Shown here one piece after another: positions 45,409 through 55,484 of a stretch of DNA of 64,000 bases. The stretch is from positions 26,538 to 90,537 of the forward strand of contig JAAEQD010000366.1 in assembly GCA_024231855.1 (NCBI GenBank). Direction: 5' to 3'. A model generated the notes under the pieces. That model was not told the origin of the DNA. It did no database searches and worked only from the letters and a program-made list of their open reading frames with translations. Each line of letters opens with the position of its first letter. Positions within the stretch are counted from its first letter, which is position 1. Both the position numbers and the translations under genes were made by a program. The stretch comes from Candidatus Zixiibacteriota bacterium. GTDB lineage: Bacteria > Zixibacteria > MSB-5A5 > UBA10806 > 4484-95.

Positions 45409-46998
45409 ATGAAAATCAAAAAAATAATTATCGGAATGATGATATCTTTATCGATGACCGCGATTTCAATGGCAGATGATTATCCGATTGTCGATACGGG
45501 CCAGGACCAATGCTTCAATGATAATGTGGCGATTACCTGCCCGGCCGTGGGCGATCCTTTCTATGGCCAGGATGCTCAATACGATGGATACCAACCCAAT
45601 TATACACTCAGCGACGATGGCCTGACAGTTTATGACAATATCACCGGGCTGACGTGGATACGAACGCCTGATACCGATGGTGACGAAGACCTTGATACGT
45701 ACGACCAGTTGACCTGGTCGGAGTTTTTGGCATACCCGGCTACGCTTAACTCGCAAAACTACGGTGGGTACGATGACTGGCGGGTGCCATCTATTAAGGA
45801 GCTGTATTCGCTGATGGATTTCCGCGGTCTCGACCCGAGTGGGCCCAATCCCACCAACCTGGTGCCATTCATCGATACAATTTACTTCGATTTCGTATAC
45901 GGAGACACGACAGTCGGGGAGCGCATAATCGATGCTCAGTACTGGTCAAGCACCCAATATGTCGGCACTGTTTTCAACGGTGAAATCGCCATCTTTGGAG
46001 TTAACGTCGCGGATGGCCGGATCAAGGGTTATCCACGCGACATAGGGCCCGGCGGCGTTTCGGTTCACTACGCCCGCTACGTCCGCGGAAACATGGCTTA
46101 TGCCACCAACGACTTCGTTAATAACGGCGACGCTACGATCACCGACAACGCTACCGGCTTGATGTGGTCACAAGACGATCGCGGTAACGGCGTGGACAAC
46201 GGGCCGCATTCCGGTATAATCTGGCAGGACGCGCTGGCCTGGGTTCAACAAAAAAACGATGAGAATTATCTAGGTTACAGCGATTGGCGGTTGCCAAACG
46301 CGAAAGAAATGCAGAGCATCGTCGACTACTCGCGGGCGCCGGACGCGACCGGCTCGGCGGCCATTGATCCGATATTCAATATCACCGAGATCACAAATGA
46401 ACGCGGGCAGGCAGATTACCCGGCGTTCTGGACCGGCACCACGCATGCCAATGCCAATGGCGGTGGTTCCAGCGCCGCTTATGTTTGTTTTGGACGAGCA
46501 ATGGGCTATTTTGGTCCGCCTGGAATGGAAGCGTGGGTTGACGTTCATGGCGCCGGCGCTCAACGAAGCGATCCCAAAAGCGGGGATCCCGATGATTGGC
46601 CATACGGTCACGGCCCACAGGGCGATGCAATACGGATCTATAACTACGTCCGACTCGTAAGGGACGCTGAATTATCCGGTGACACTTATAACTATCTCCC
46701 CGGTGACGCGAACATGTCAAACGGCTCATGGCCACCTCAGGTTATCGGCGGTGATGTTACTTATCTGGTGAATTATTTCCGCGGCATTGAGGTGAATGTG
46801 CCGTGCCTACTGGATGGGTTCTGGGCATCGGCTGATGCCAACGGCGATTGTTTGGTAATCGGCAGCGATGTAACCAAACTGGTGAGCTATTTCAGGGGAA
46901 TTACGGAGTTAAGCTACTGCCCGGATTATCCACCGACCTGGTCGACGCCGGATGATCTGCCGGTTGACGCGCCGGATGGCTGGCCTAATTGCGAATAA
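45409..46998 (+). CDS. Secreted protein: two DUF1566 domains plus dockerin-like tail
   Basis: A 529-residue protein with a signal peptide (MKIKKIIIGMMISLSMTAIS). Two DUF1566 (Lcl C-terminal) domains follow, marked by YDNITGLTWIR with YDDWRVPSIKELYSL, and by DNATGLMWSQDD with YSDWRLPNAKEMQSI. The C-terminal about 100 residues form a dockerin-like pair (GDANMSNG, GGDVTYLVNYFRG, DANGDC, GSDVTKLVSYFRG) and a short tail ending GWPNCE. The same end module occurs in the protein at 50152-51903. Surface exposure is inferred. Confidence 0.85.
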   Translation: MKIKKIIIGMMISLSMTAISMADDYPIVDTGQDQCFNDNVAITCPAVGDPFYGQDAQYDGYQPNYTLSDDGLTVYDNITGLTWIRTPDTDGDEDLDTYDQLTWSEFLAYPATLNSQNYGGYDDWRVPSIKELYSLMDFRGLDPSGPNPTNLVPFIDTIYFDFVYGDTTVGERIIDAQYWSSTQYVGTVFNGEIAIFGVNVADGRIKGYPRDIGPGGVSVHYARYVRGNMAYATNDFVNNGDATITDNATGLMWSQDDRGNGVDNGPHSGIIWQDALAWVQQKNDENYLGYSDWRLPNAKEMQSIVDYSRAPDATGSAAIDPIFNITEITNERGQADYPAFWTGTTHANANGGGSSAAYVCFGRAMGYFGPPGMEAWVDVHGAGAQRSDPKSGDPDDWPYGHGPQGDAIRIYNYVRLVRDAELSGDTYNYLPGDANMSNGSWPPQVIGGDVTYLVNYFRGIEVNVPCLLDGFWASADANGDCLVIGSDVTKLVSYFRGITELSYCPDYPPTWSTPDDLPVDAPDGWPNCE

Positions 46999-47174
46999 GG
47001 GTTTTAATACGTTACTGCCTTATTCGTAATCATTAAATAATCCGCTGAATCGTAAATCGCAAGTGGGATATTATAATTATTTATCTTGAAATCGCCTAAT
47101 TTATTTCTAATTATATACTTAAATCGTTCCGATTATTACGGATATAACGTAATGTGTTTAACGGAAGATAAGAA

Positions 47175-49403
47175 ATGACCCAGATTCAGGAACTTGAAGC
47201 AAAATTAATTACTGCCACAGGCGAGAGTAAAGTTGATATCCTCAACGAATTAGCCTCGTCTCTGCATATGTCCGATCCGGAGAAGTCGAAACAGTACGCG
47301 GAGGTTTCGCTAAGCCTGGCCAATGAGCTTGGTTATGAGAGCGGAATGGCGAAAAGCCTCGTAGTCTGGGCCAGAATTAATTGGATTCGAGGTAAATATG
47401 AAGACGCTGAGGAAAAATATTTCAAGGCCTTGGGATTATTCGAGAAAACCAATGACAAAAAAGGCGTAGCAATATGTTTATTGAGAATCGGCAGGATTTG
47501 CTGGGATAAAAACGACTTTGGTAAAGCTCTGGAGCATTTCATAAATTCCGCGAAAATAAGCGAAGCTATAAATGATCCCGATGGGGTAGCGGAAAGCTAT
47601 ATGGATATTGCCTATACGTATTGGCAACGCGAGGAAAATGATAAATCCAAAGAATATTTGTTTAAGGCCCTGGAAATCCATGAGAAATCTGGTAATAAAA
47701 GGACTTTAGCGACTATATACAATAGGATTGGCATCATTTACGGCTATACGGAACAGCAAGATGAGGCACTCGAATATTATTACAAAGCCCTGGCTATAAT
47801 GGAAGAGCTAAACGAACTAAAATGCACGAACACAGCTACAATTTACAATAATATAAGCCATGCGCATATAGAGAAATCGAACTATGAAAAAGCCCTTGAT
47901 TTCGGCCGCAAAGCATTCCAACTGGCAGAAGAGATAGGCTACAAGGAAATCCTGGCGTTAGCCCAAACCAATATAGGTTATGTTCTGGCAAAATTTCATA
48001 AATATGAATCAGCGATAACCTCGCTTGAAAACGGCTTGAAGCTCTTTCGTGAGATGAACCTTAAACCAAATGAGCTAAACAGCCTGGAATTAATGGCCGA
48101 TTTATACGATGAAACCGGTGAGCATGAGAAAGCTTTATCATATACCAGACGATTAATGGTTATCAAAGAGCAACTTTTTGATGAAAAAAAGAACAAACAA
48201 ATAGTCGAACTTCAAACGCGATATGAAAGCGAGAAAAGCAAGCGGGAAACCGAAATCTATCGTCTTAAAAATGTTGAATTGGCATCAGAAATAACCGAGC
48301 GTAAAAAAGCCGAAACAGAATTAAAAAAATATCAGGGGGATTTGGAAGAACTTGTCAAAGGGCAAACCGAGGAATTGAGACTGGCTTTGGATGAGGTCGA
48401 AACGTTGAAAAACCGTCTCCAGGAGGAAAACATATATCTTCAGGAAGAGATTAAATTGGAGCATAATTTCAACGAAATCGTCGGCCGTAGCAGTAAATTA
48501 AATGAAGTTCTTGAAAAAATTGAGCAAGTCGCCTCAACAGATTCCACGGTGTTGATTTTAGGCGAAACCGGAACCGGCAAAGAGCTAATCGCCCGGGCGA
48601 TTCACGGTATCAGTGAACGAAAAAATCGGCCGCTGGTAAAAGTGAACTGCGCGGCCTTGCCCGTTAATTTAATCGAAAGCGAATTATTCGGCCATGAAAA
48701 GGGAGCCTTTACCGGTGCTTATTCGCGCAAGATAGGGCGCTTTCAATTAGCCGATAAGGGAACTATACTCTTAGATGAAATAGGCGAAATACCATTGGAA
48801 CTTCAGGCCAAGCTACTAAGGGTATTGCAAGAAGGTGAATTTGAGCATATCGGCGGATCTAAAGTGATTAAAGTTGATGTACGAGTAATCGCCATAACCA
48901 ACCGAAATCTTGATCAAGCTATAAGGGATGGCAAATTTCGTGATGATTTATTCTACCGGCTGAATGTTTTTCCAGTGAATGTCCCCTCGCTTAGAGAGCG
49001 TAAACCGGATATCCCCATGCTCGTTAATCATTTTATCCTGAAATACGCGAAAAAAACCAACAAGACTATCGATAAAGTACCTCAAGAGTTAATGAGCATC
49101 CTTGAAAGCTATTCATGGCCCGGTAATATCCGGGAGTTAGAAAACACAATTGAACGCTCGGTCATAATCAGCAAAGGTAATAAATTTGAATTGGCACATT
49201 TGCACCCCAATGATTCGTTTGCTTCTAATGATTTAGATCTTCCTTCGTTCAAAAAAATAGAGAAGGAATATATATTAAAAGTATTAAAAAAAACTAAGTG
49301 GAAAATAAGGGGTAAGAATGGTGCGGCAGAGGTTTCCGGTTTAAAACCCACAACATTAGAATCAAGAATGAAGAAGCTCGGTATAGAAAGAACCAATAAA
49401 TAA
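47175..49403 (+). CDS. TPR-containing sigma-54-dependent activator
   Basis: A 742-residue regulator. Residues about 1-340 are TPR repeats, about 345-425 a coiled coil, about 430-660 a sigma-54 AAA+ domain ([41 protein letters not shown]), and the end a Fis-type helix-turn-helix ([19 protein letters not shown]). The GAFTGA loop that contacts sigma-54 is intact. There is no receiver domain, so the TPRs probably sense a partner protein. A sigma-54 promoter lies just downstream before the thioredoxin-like gene, its likely target. Confidence 0.95.
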   Translation: MTQIQELEAKLITATGESKVDILNELASSLHMSDPEKSKQYAEVSLSLANELGYESGMAKSLVVWARINWIRGKYEDAEEKYFKALGLFEKTNDKKGVAICLLRIGRICWDKNDFGKALEHFINSAKISEAINDPDGVAESYMDIAYTYWQREENDKSKEYLFKALEIHEKSGNKRTLATIYNRIGIIYGYTEQQDEALEYYYKALAIMEELNELKCTNTATIYNNISHAHIEKSNYEKALDFGRKAFQLAEEIGYKEILALAQTNIGYVLAKFHKYESAITSLENGLKLFREMNLKPNELNSLELMADLYDETGEHEKALSYTRRLMVIKEQLFDEKKNKQIVELQTRYESEKSKRETEIYRLKNVELASEITERKKAETELKKYQGDLEELVKGQTEELRLALDEVETLKNRLQEENIYLQEEIKLEHNFNEIVGRSSKLNEVLEKIEQVASTDSTVLILGETGTGKELIARAIHGISERKNRPLVKVNCAALPVNLIESELFGHEKGAFTGAYSRKIGRFQLADKGTILLDEIGEIPLELQAKLLRVLQEGEFEHIGGSKVIKVDVRVIAITNRNLDQAIRDGKFRDDLFYRLNVFPVNVPSLRERKPDIPMLVNHFILKYAKKTNKTIDKVPQELMSILESYSWPGNIRELENTIERSVIISKGNKFELAHLHPNDSFASNDLDLPSFKKIEKEYILKVLKKTKWKIRGKNGAAEVSGLKPTTLESRMKKLGIERTNK

Positions 49404-49420
49404 CCTCCATTATTTCGTAG

Positions 49421-49447
49421 ACTCCGAAATATCGGAGTTGTATTTTT
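49421..49447 (+). terminator. Rho-independent terminator
   Basis: ACTCCGA (49421-49427) pairs with TCGGAGT (49432-49438) around a four-base loop, followed by a T-rich end. It closes the activator gene. Confidence 0.75.
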
Positions 49448-49533
49448 ATATTCTTAATTAGTACAACCCTTCTAGTTATCAGTAATTCATTGATATTCAA
49501 AGGATTAACTATTTATCGCCAAAAATGAACGCA

Positions 49534-49549
49534 TGGCATTCATTTTGCA
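49534..49549 (+). promoter_or_regulatory. Sigma-54 (-24/-12) promoter
   Basis: TGGCATTCATTTTGCA matches the consensus TGGCAC-N5-TTGCW with exact spacing and one deviation (T for C). An inverted AATGAA/TTCATT pair brackets it. Transcription would start near 49560, just before the thioredoxin-like frame at 49573. The neighbouring upstream gene is a sigma-54 activator. Confidence 0.75.
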
Positions 49550-49572
49550 ATGATAAATAGAAGCATATTATC

Positions 49573-49959
49573 GTGAAAAGGAGCGAGACGATAGAAAACG
49601 ATCTAAGCTTAAATACCTCTTCCCTGATTACCTTGAATTTTGAGGTCTTTAAAAAAGAAATCCTGAACGACAATGAAATGGTCTTAGTGGCGTTTGTAGC
49701 CGATTGGAGCGGGCCAAGCCAGATCCTTGATCAGATATTCAATAAGTTGGATGGAAAAGTTCGAAATAGAATCAAAATTTTAAAGATTGATGTAGCCCGC
49801 AATAAAAAACTGGCTGAGCGATTCAATGTTCAGAATTTCCCGACTTTAATATTTTTTAAGAAGGGCGAGATCAAAGAAGTTATTACCGGTTTTGTTTCTA
49901 ACAAATTACTAACCAGCCGCCTTGACAGCTTGTTGAATAAGGAAGAAACACAGGGATAG
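49573..49959 (+). CDS. Thioredoxin-fold protein lacking both active-site cysteines
   Basis: A 128-residue frame from GTG. The fold is clear (VLVAFVADWSGPSQ, LKIDVARNKKLAERFNVQNF, PTLIFFKKGE), but the usual WCGPC is WSGPS, so it cannot do dithiol exchange. A sigma-54 promoter only 24 bases upstream leaves almost no leader for the GTG; AAAAGGAG sits inside the first codons and would suit an ATA codon at 49591. The start is therefore uncertain. It probably acts by binding, for example as a stress or assembly partner, under control of the adjacent activator. Confidence 0.8.
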   Translation: MKRSETIENDLSLNTSSLITLNFEVFKKEILNDNEMVLVAFVADWSGPSQILDQIFNKLDGKVRNRIKILKIDVARNKKLAERFNVQNFPTLIFFKKGEIKEVITGFVSNKLLTSRLDSLLNKEETQG

Positions 49960-50050
49960 TTATGCCTTATTAAATGTAACGATAATGCGAATAATCATTA
50001 GAGGTAGTTTTCAAAATAGAGCAAGTGATACTTAGGAGGTTTTGAAATAG

Positions 50051-50128
50051 ATGAGAAAGTTTGTTCATCGATTTATTGTAGTATTTGACTTCAATAGGTT
50101 AATGGAGATCAGGCAAATTGATAAGTAA
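50051..50128 (+). CDS. Possible 25-residue peptide
   Basis: An ATG frame preceded by AGGAGG at 11 bases, a longer than ideal distance. The basic sequence starts MRKFVHRFIVVFDFNR. It lies between the thioredoxin-like gene and the secreted dockerin protein. It could be chance. Confidence 0.25.
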   Translation: MRKFVHRFIVVFDFNRLMEIRQIDK

Positions 50129-50151
50129 TAATCTTCATCAAGGAGTTAATT

Positions 50152-51903
50152 TTGGCTAAATTTCTAATTTTTAAAGCGCTGGCAATAGTTGTGATAGTTA
50201 TTGCATCTGGAATGGCCCAGGCGCAATGGCCGGACAACGCGGATTCGAATCTGGTAATTAATGATCAATCCGGAGCGCAGGCTATACCCAAAGTTGCCAC
50301 AACATCCGATGGCGGCTGTTTTGTCAGTTTTTATAATAATTCATCTGGCAATTATGATATGTACATGCAATACCTCAATGCCGATGGCGAAATACAATGG
50401 ACGCTCAACGGCCTGGCGATAAGCGAACATCCGCAGGAAACCTGGCTGACAGATTACAGCATGACAGTCGACCATGAAGATCACGCGATTGTCACATTCA
50501 ACGATTCGCGGGCCGGTTCCGACTGGGATATCTATGCCTATCGGATCAGCCCCCTGGGTGATTTCGTCTGGGGCGCGGATGGCTTGACGCTCTCGGCTAA
50601 TGACGGTTTCGAACCTGACCCACAAGTAACCGTGACATCATCGGGCAATATAGTTTTCGCCTGGCAGGAAGAGTATATGATTCACCTGCGCAAGGTGAAT
50701 CCATCCGGCGCGGATATGTGGGATCCCGCGACTATTACCTTAACGGATACTTATGGCCTGTCAATGCCAAGAATTGCTTCCGCCGATAATGATGGAGTAA
50801 TCCTTCAGGTTCTGGTCTCTACCGGGCCGAACTACTGGGATCCGAAACATATCTACGCTCATAAATTCGACTCATTGGGCACAGCGCTTTGGGGCGGAAG
50901 CGGCGTGGCGGTTTCTACTGCCGGAGGTATCGGTATGCAGATGGTCCCCAGCCTGGCCGATGATGGTAACGGCGGCGCCTATTCATACTGGTATGACACC
51001 CGGGCTATGGATCATCATGTTTACGTACAGCATCTTACGCACTTGGGTGTAGCCGAATGGACGGCCGATGGCGTGCAGACTTGCCTTACGGCGGGACAGC
51101 TTCAGATGAGTCCGGCATTGGCAAGGCTCGGCGAAACCGGCGATGTTCTGGTTTTTTATAACGCCACCAATTCCAGTCAGAGCCAGGTCGGGATTCAGGG
51201 ACAGAGGATTAATTCGGATGGCACTCGCCAATGGACTGATAATGGCGTCATCCTGGAGCCTCTTTCAAACCAGAGTCTATGGGATATTTACGCGTTTACT
51301 TTGGAGGATGGCGCGGTTATCACCTATTTTGATACTCCTGACGGCGATGTGGTCAATAGCTATGTTAAAGCAATTCGCGTCGATGAGAACGGCAATCAGG
51401 TATGGGATACGACGCCGGCCTATATGTGTTCGTATCTCGCCGGGAAAGTCCATCTGGATGCTACGATTAACGTCCATGGTCAGGTTATCGCCGCTTGGGA
51501 GGACAAGCGTATCGATTCCAGCGCCGATATCTATCTGCAGAATATCAATCCCGATGGCTCCCTTGGCGAGTATTCTGTGGCCCCTGATGGACTCGAGTAC
51601 CTGCCTGGCGACGCCAATATGGCCAATGGCGTATGGCCGCCGGCTGTAATCGGCAGCGATGTGACATATATGGTTGGTTATTTCCGTGGCCTGGAAACAA
51701 GCCCGTCCTGTCTGCTTGAAAGTTTCTGGACATCCGCGGATGCTAACGGCGACTGTAATGTTATCGGCAGCGACGTGACCAAGATGGTAAGTTATTTCCG
51801 CGGCTTATCCGAAGTCAGTTATTGTGTGGATTACGAACCGGTCTGGTTGTCACCCGATGATTTGCCGGTAGACGCGCCGTCCGGTTGGCCTAATTGTGAA
51901 TAG
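50152..51903 (+). CDS. Secreted repeat protein with dockerin-like tail
   Basis: A 583-residue protein starting at TTG, six bases after AAGGAG. A signal peptide ends near MAQAQW (residue about 25). The body consists of beta-propeller-like repeats with motifs such as GEIQWTLNGLAIS and GDFVWGADGLTLS. The C-terminal about 100 residues form the same dockerin-like module as in the protein at 45409-46998 (GDANMANG, GSDVTYMVGYFRG, DANGDC, GSDVTKMVSYFRG, ending GWPNCE). A strong UUCG terminator follows. Confidence 0.85.
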   Translation: MAKFLIFKALAIVVIVIASGMAQAQWPDNADSNLVINDQSGAQAIPKVATTSDGGCFVSFYNNSSGNYDMYMQYLNADGEIQWTLNGLAISEHPQETWLTDYSMTVDHEDHAIVTFNDSRAGSDWDIYAYRISPLGDFVWGADGLTLSANDGFEPDPQVTVTSSGNIVFAWQEEYMIHLRKVNPSGADMWDPATITLTDTYGLSMPRIASADNDGVILQVLVSTGPNYWDPKHIYAHKFDSLGTALWGGSGVAVSTAGGIGMQMVPSLADDGNGGAYSYWYDTRAMDHHVYVQHLTHLGVAEWTADGVQTCLTAGQLQMSPALARLGETGDVLVFYNATNSSQSQVGIQGQRINSDGTRQWTDNGVILEPLSNQSLWDIYAFTLEDGAVITYFDTPDGDVVNSYVKAIRVDENGNQVWDTTPAYMCSYLAGKVHLDATINVHGQVIAAWEDKRIDSSADIYLQNINPDGSLGEYSVAPDGLEYLPGDANMANGVWPPAVIGSDVTYMVGYFRGLETSPSCLLESFWTSADANGDCNVIGSDVTKMVSYFRGLSEVSYCVDYEPVWLSPDDLPVDAPSGWPNCE

Positions 51904-51927
51904 GTAGTTACTTTCAATTAAATCGAA

Positions 51928-51955
51928 AAGGCGGTCTTCGGACCGCCTTACTTTT
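51928..51955 (+). terminator. Rho-independent terminator with UUCG tetraloop
   Basis: AAGGCGGTC (51928-51936), loop TTCG, then GACCGCCTT (51941-51949) and ACTTTT. A nine-bp stem with the very stable UUCG loop, ending the preceding secreted-protein gene. Confidence 0.9.
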
Positions 51956-52046
51956 ATACCAAAAATTAAAATCTGTTCTAAATATCCTGTAATTTATAGC
52001 CGAAAATATATATATCGCCAAACTTTCAATATTATTGGAGGAATGT

Positions 52047-52454
52047 TTGAAAAAAATATTATTTGCAGCGGTAATTATTGCTCTATTCGCTTATATGGTT
52101 AATAACTCTATCAATTCGGCGCTTTATAAAGATAGCGTATATAAAGTTACCAGCAGCAGAGGTAATTGTTATTTACATATTATCAGCGGTGAATTTGAAG
52201 GGCAAACCTTCCGAATAAAATCCATTAAATCGGCAGGATACGACAGCTTTCAGGCAATTGGCGAGCTCGTTAGTGAACCCGTCGAGAGAAGTATGGCGCT
52301 TTTAAAATGGTCGAGATCGGCGAAGAACATGGAGTTCTCCATTCTCACTATTCACGGAGAAGTGCTAATAAATGAGTATGCAGGTGAAAACAGCGGGCTC
52401 TTTAAAGCGGGATTAGTAATCTTCGACCAATTCGATATTGGACAAAGTCAATAA
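52047..52454 (+). CDS. Membrane-anchored hypothetical protein
   Basis: The start is placed at TTG 52047, five bases after GGAGG; an upstream TTG at 52035 lies in that ribosome site. The product has 135 residues: an N-terminal membrane anchor (ILFAAVIIALFAYMV), then a soluble beta-rich domain (YHISGEF-like strands, LLKWSRSAKNMEFSIL). No family is recognised. Confidence 0.6.
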   Translation: MKKILFAAVIIALFAYMVNNSINSALYKDSVYKVTSSRGNCYLHIISGEFEGQTFRIKSIKSAGYDSFQAIGELVSEPVERSMALLKWSRSAKNMEFSILTIHGEVLINEYAGENSGLFKAGLVIFDQFDIGQSQ

Positions 52455-52627
52455 TCCAAATTGCCGGCGGTTGTTGCGATTGATTATTACGCTATATAAT
52501 TAATATCGGCAAAAGTTACAATCCAGAATTAGCTTGCTAATTCATATGGAATTTCGTAGGTTTGAGCTGTCAATTTACCTTCTGGTAGTAGGTAATCTCG
52601 GGTTCTCAATCGGAGGTTAGTCTTTAC

Positions 52628-53767
52628 ATGATCAATATTCCCAAATGGGTTAAAGACCTACAGCCTTATAAGCCGGGCAAGCCGATCAGCGAGCTGGTTG
52701 ACGCGAAAAACCTGAAAAGAATTGTCAAGCTCGCCTCCAATGAAAACCCGCTGGGACCATCGCCGAAGGCTATTGAAGCAATCAAGAAATTCGCCTCCGA
52801 ATCACATCGCTATGTTGATCCTGCCTCGACCGAGCTGGTTAAGGCAATCGCCCGTAAGTACGATAAAAAATCCGGACAGATTATCTGCGGACACGGAGTA
52901 GACAATCTACTGACATATTACCTGATGGCATTCACGAGGGAGCACGATGAAGTGTTAACATCCGGTGGGACATTTATCGGGTTGTATGTTAACACAAATA
53001 AGATCGGCAGGCAATTAACTACGGTCCCTCTTCGGGATTATTCGATCGATCTGAACGCGATATATTCCAATATCTCTCCGCGGACCAAAATTATTTACCT
53101 GGCCAATCCCAACAATCCGACAGGAACGATTTTCTCGCGAGGCCAATTCGAAGAATTCATGATAAAGGTGCCCAAAGATATAATAGTGCTTCTCGATGAA
53201 GCATATTCTGAATATGTGCCGCCCGGCACTGATTTGCCCAACGGCACCGATTATGATTATGAAAACCTGATTGTTTCCAGGTCGTTTTCCAAGTGTCACG
53301 GTCTGGCGGGTTTGCGAGTCGGATTTGCTATCGGCCCGGAAAATCTCATTAAGGAACTCTACAAGGTCAAACTCACGTTTGAGCCCAATCATTGCGCCCA
53401 GGTCGCGGCGGCCGCCGCTCTGGAGGATAATGAATTTATCGCCAGGACAATCGAACTGAATAAGAAATCCCTGGCATTGATGATAGCCAAATTCGACCAA
53501 CTGGGGATTGATAGGATTGAATCTTACGCGAATTTTATTCTTATGTTAATGCCATCCGAGGAAATCGCGGCGGATTTTTGCGATCAATGCCTGAAAAGAG
53601 GCCTTATCCTCAGACATGTGAGGCCGTTCGGTATCGCCAATGGAGTAAGGATAAATTCGGGAACTGAAGATGAAACGATATTTGCCATAGATGTAATTAC
53701 AGAAGTCTATAGGAAACTATTAGATAGCCAAACCGCGCATGCCGGTAATTTCGAAGATAATGGATAG
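52628..53767 (+). CDS. hisC: Histidinol-phosphate aminotransferase
   Basis: A 379-residue class I/II aminotransferase that makes histidinol phosphate from imidazole-acetol phosphate and glutamate. Motifs are LASNENPLGPSPKA, HGVDNLLTYY, LANPNNPTGTIF, LLDEAYSEY, the pyridoxal-phosphate Lys in SRSFSKCHGLAGLRVGF, and the late RHVRPFG. No other his gene is nearby, so a related aminotransferase activity cannot be excluded. Confidence 0.9.
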   Translation: MINIPKWVKDLQPYKPGKPISELVDAKNLKRIVKLASNENPLGPSPKAIEAIKKFASESHRYVDPASTELVKAIARKYDKKSGQIICGHGVDNLLTYYLMAFTREHDEVLTSGGTFIGLYVNTNKIGRQLTTVPLRDYSIDLNAIYSNISPRTKIIYLANPNNPTGTIFSRGQFEEFMIKVPKDIIVLLDEAYSEYVPPGTDLPNGTDYDYENLIVSRSFSKCHGLAGLRVGFAIGPENLIKELYKVKLTFEPNHCAQVAAAAALEDNEFIARTIELNKKSLALMIAKFDQLGIDRIESYANFILMLMPSEEIAADFCDQCLKRGLILRHVRPFGIANGVRINSGTEDETIFAIDVITEVYRKLLDSQTAHAGNFEDNG

Positions 53768-53982
53768 ACAACATATCCTTTTTATAAATTACGCTTGCAC
53801 AAATATGATATTAAAGCAATATTTAAAGATTGATGGAAGAATGAACCATTCCAGTATGCTGTATCGCTTGAAACAGAAAATAAAGCTGATTCGGAGCCGG
53901 GGATTAATAGAGATTTGCTAATGAAAGGCTATTTTGTGGATGATAAAATTCGTAAAACTTATACCGATTCAGGAATCGGGCT

Positions 53983-55017
53983 ATGATCCTTCCGCGTTTT
54001 GATGTGCTCGTTCCGGATACGGTAGAGCGGGCCTGCGGTATGCTGGCTGAAAATGCCGATAAGGGCGTGCGTATTTTAGCCGGCGGCACGGATCTTCTGG
54101 TAGACCTGAGAAGCCCGATTTTTCGGCAGCATGTTCCGCGTTGTGACGGTTGTCCCAGTCATCCGAAAGGATCAGTGAGTTCGACAATTGATTGCTCGAT
54201 GTGGGATTCAGAGCCATTGATGGATTCCGGCGGATCACTTCGCGATATTTTTAAAGCGCCCGATCAATCGCCGCCTGAGTTTCTAATATCACTGCACAAA
54301 CTGGACGGATTAAAAGGAATTCGGAAGCTGGATGATGGTAGTTTGCAGGTTGGCGCTTTAACCACAATTACCGAAATAGAGCGTTCCGGGGAAATCCGCG
54401 AAGGTTGGACCGCTTTGGCCGAAGGCGCCGATAATTTAGGCAGTCCTCTGGTTCGCAATCGCGGTACGATTGGCGGCAACATTGTCAATGCCCGCCCCGC
54501 CGCGGATACCGCCGTACCGACAATCGCTCTGGCCGGAAAGCTAAACCTTCAAGGAGTTTCCAGTACGCGAGAGATCGCCTCCGAAAGTTTCCCGTTGGGT
54601 CCGGGTGTGACGGTGATTAAGCCCGATGAAATACTCACCTCTATCATATACCCTGAAGCGCCTCCTTATTCCGGTTCGGCTTATTATAAATTAGCTAATC
54701 GAAAAGCCCTTGAAATATCGACTGTCGGCGTGGCAGTCTGGCTAGTCCTGGATAAGCCGGGCGGTATCGTAGCCGATGCCATAATTTCACTTGGAGCCGT
54801 TGGACCTACCCCGCTGATCGCCGAATCAGTCAAGGATACTCTTATTGGTAAAATTCCGGATAAAACAACCATCAGGAAAACGGCCGAGGCAGTAAAGGAT
54901 GATGCCCGCCCAATTGATGACCATCGTGGCTCGGCCTGGTATCGTCTATTGATGGTTGAAAGGATAACCGAGCGGCTTCTTCATATAGCCCTTAAGAGAG
55001 CCGGGGAAAACCGATGA
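53983..55017 (+). CDS. Molybdenum hydroxylase FAD-binding subunit
   Basis: A 344-residue CoxM/XdhB-type protein that passes electrons from the Mo and Fe-S subunits to the acceptor through FAD. FAD motifs are ILAGGTDLLVDLR and NRGTIGGNIVNARPAADT. An insert of about 50 residues between LVDLRSPIF and LISLHKLDG carries CDGC and a further Cys (54, 57, 71), which is unusual. The 4Fe-4S insert of 4-hydroxybenzoyl-CoA reductase lies elsewhere in the protein, after TLGGN. The stop overlaps the 2Fe-2S subunit gene by 4 bases. Confidence 0.85.
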   Translation: MILPRFDVLVPDTVERACGMLAENADKGVRILAGGTDLLVDLRSPIFRQHVPRCDGCPSHPKGSVSSTIDCSMWDSEPLMDSGGSLRDIFKAPDQSPPEFLISLHKLDGLKGIRKLDDGSLQVGALTTITEIERSGEIREGWTALAEGADNLGSPLVRNRGTIGGNIVNARPAADTAVPTIALAGKLNLQGVSSTREIASESFPLGPGVTVIKPDEILTSIIYPEAPPYSGSAYYKLANRKALEISTVGVAVWLVLDKPGGIVADAIISLGAVGPTPLIAESVKDTLIGKIPDKTTIRKTAEAVKDDARPIDDHRGSAWYRLLMVERITERLLHIALKRAGENR

Positions 55018-55484
55018 AAAAGATACTAACTTTAACGGTCAATGGGTTCAAACATGAATTGGCAGTTGAGCCACGTCGCACGTTGCTCGAACTTTTACGT
55101 GAAGACCTGGGCTTAACCGGGACCAAGAAGGGGTGCGGCATTGGCGATTGCGGCGGCTGCACTGTGCTGGTGGATGGCGTAGCTACATTCAGTTGCCTTA
55201 CACTGGCGATTCAGGTTGAGGGCTGTGCTATCGAGACAGTGGAAGGATTGGCAAAAAGCGGTAAACTCAACGATCTCCAACAAGCGTTCGTAGACCGGGG
55301 CGCGGTTCAGTGCGGTTTTTGCACGCCCGGCATGCTGATGACATCGACCGAACTTTTAAGGCGCGATCCAAATCCCGATGAGCGTGAAATCCGCAAATCC
55401 ATTTCGGGTAATCTATGTCGATGTACGGGCTATCAGAAAATAGTCGAGGCTATACAAGCCGTGGCGGAGAAAGATCATGAGTAA
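55014..55484 (+). CDS. Molybdenum hydroxylase 2Fe-2S subunit
   Basis: A 156-residue protein with two 2Fe-2S domains: the plant-type set CGIGDCGGCTVLVDG with a later Cys (about residues 40-62), and the helical set CGFCTPGM and NLCRCTGY (about 100-140). Typical of CoxS, HcrC and NdhS. The gene overlaps the FAD-subunit gene by 4 bases and the Mo-subunit gene by 8, so all three are made together. Confidence 0.93.
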   Translation: MKKILTLTVNGFKHELAVEPRRTLLELLREDLGLTGTKKGCGIGDCGGCTVLVDGVATFSCLTLAIQVEGCAIETVEGLAKSGKLNDLQQAFVDRGAVQCGFCTPGMLMTSTELLRRDPNPDEREIRKSISGNLCRCTGYQKIVEAIQAVAEKDHE

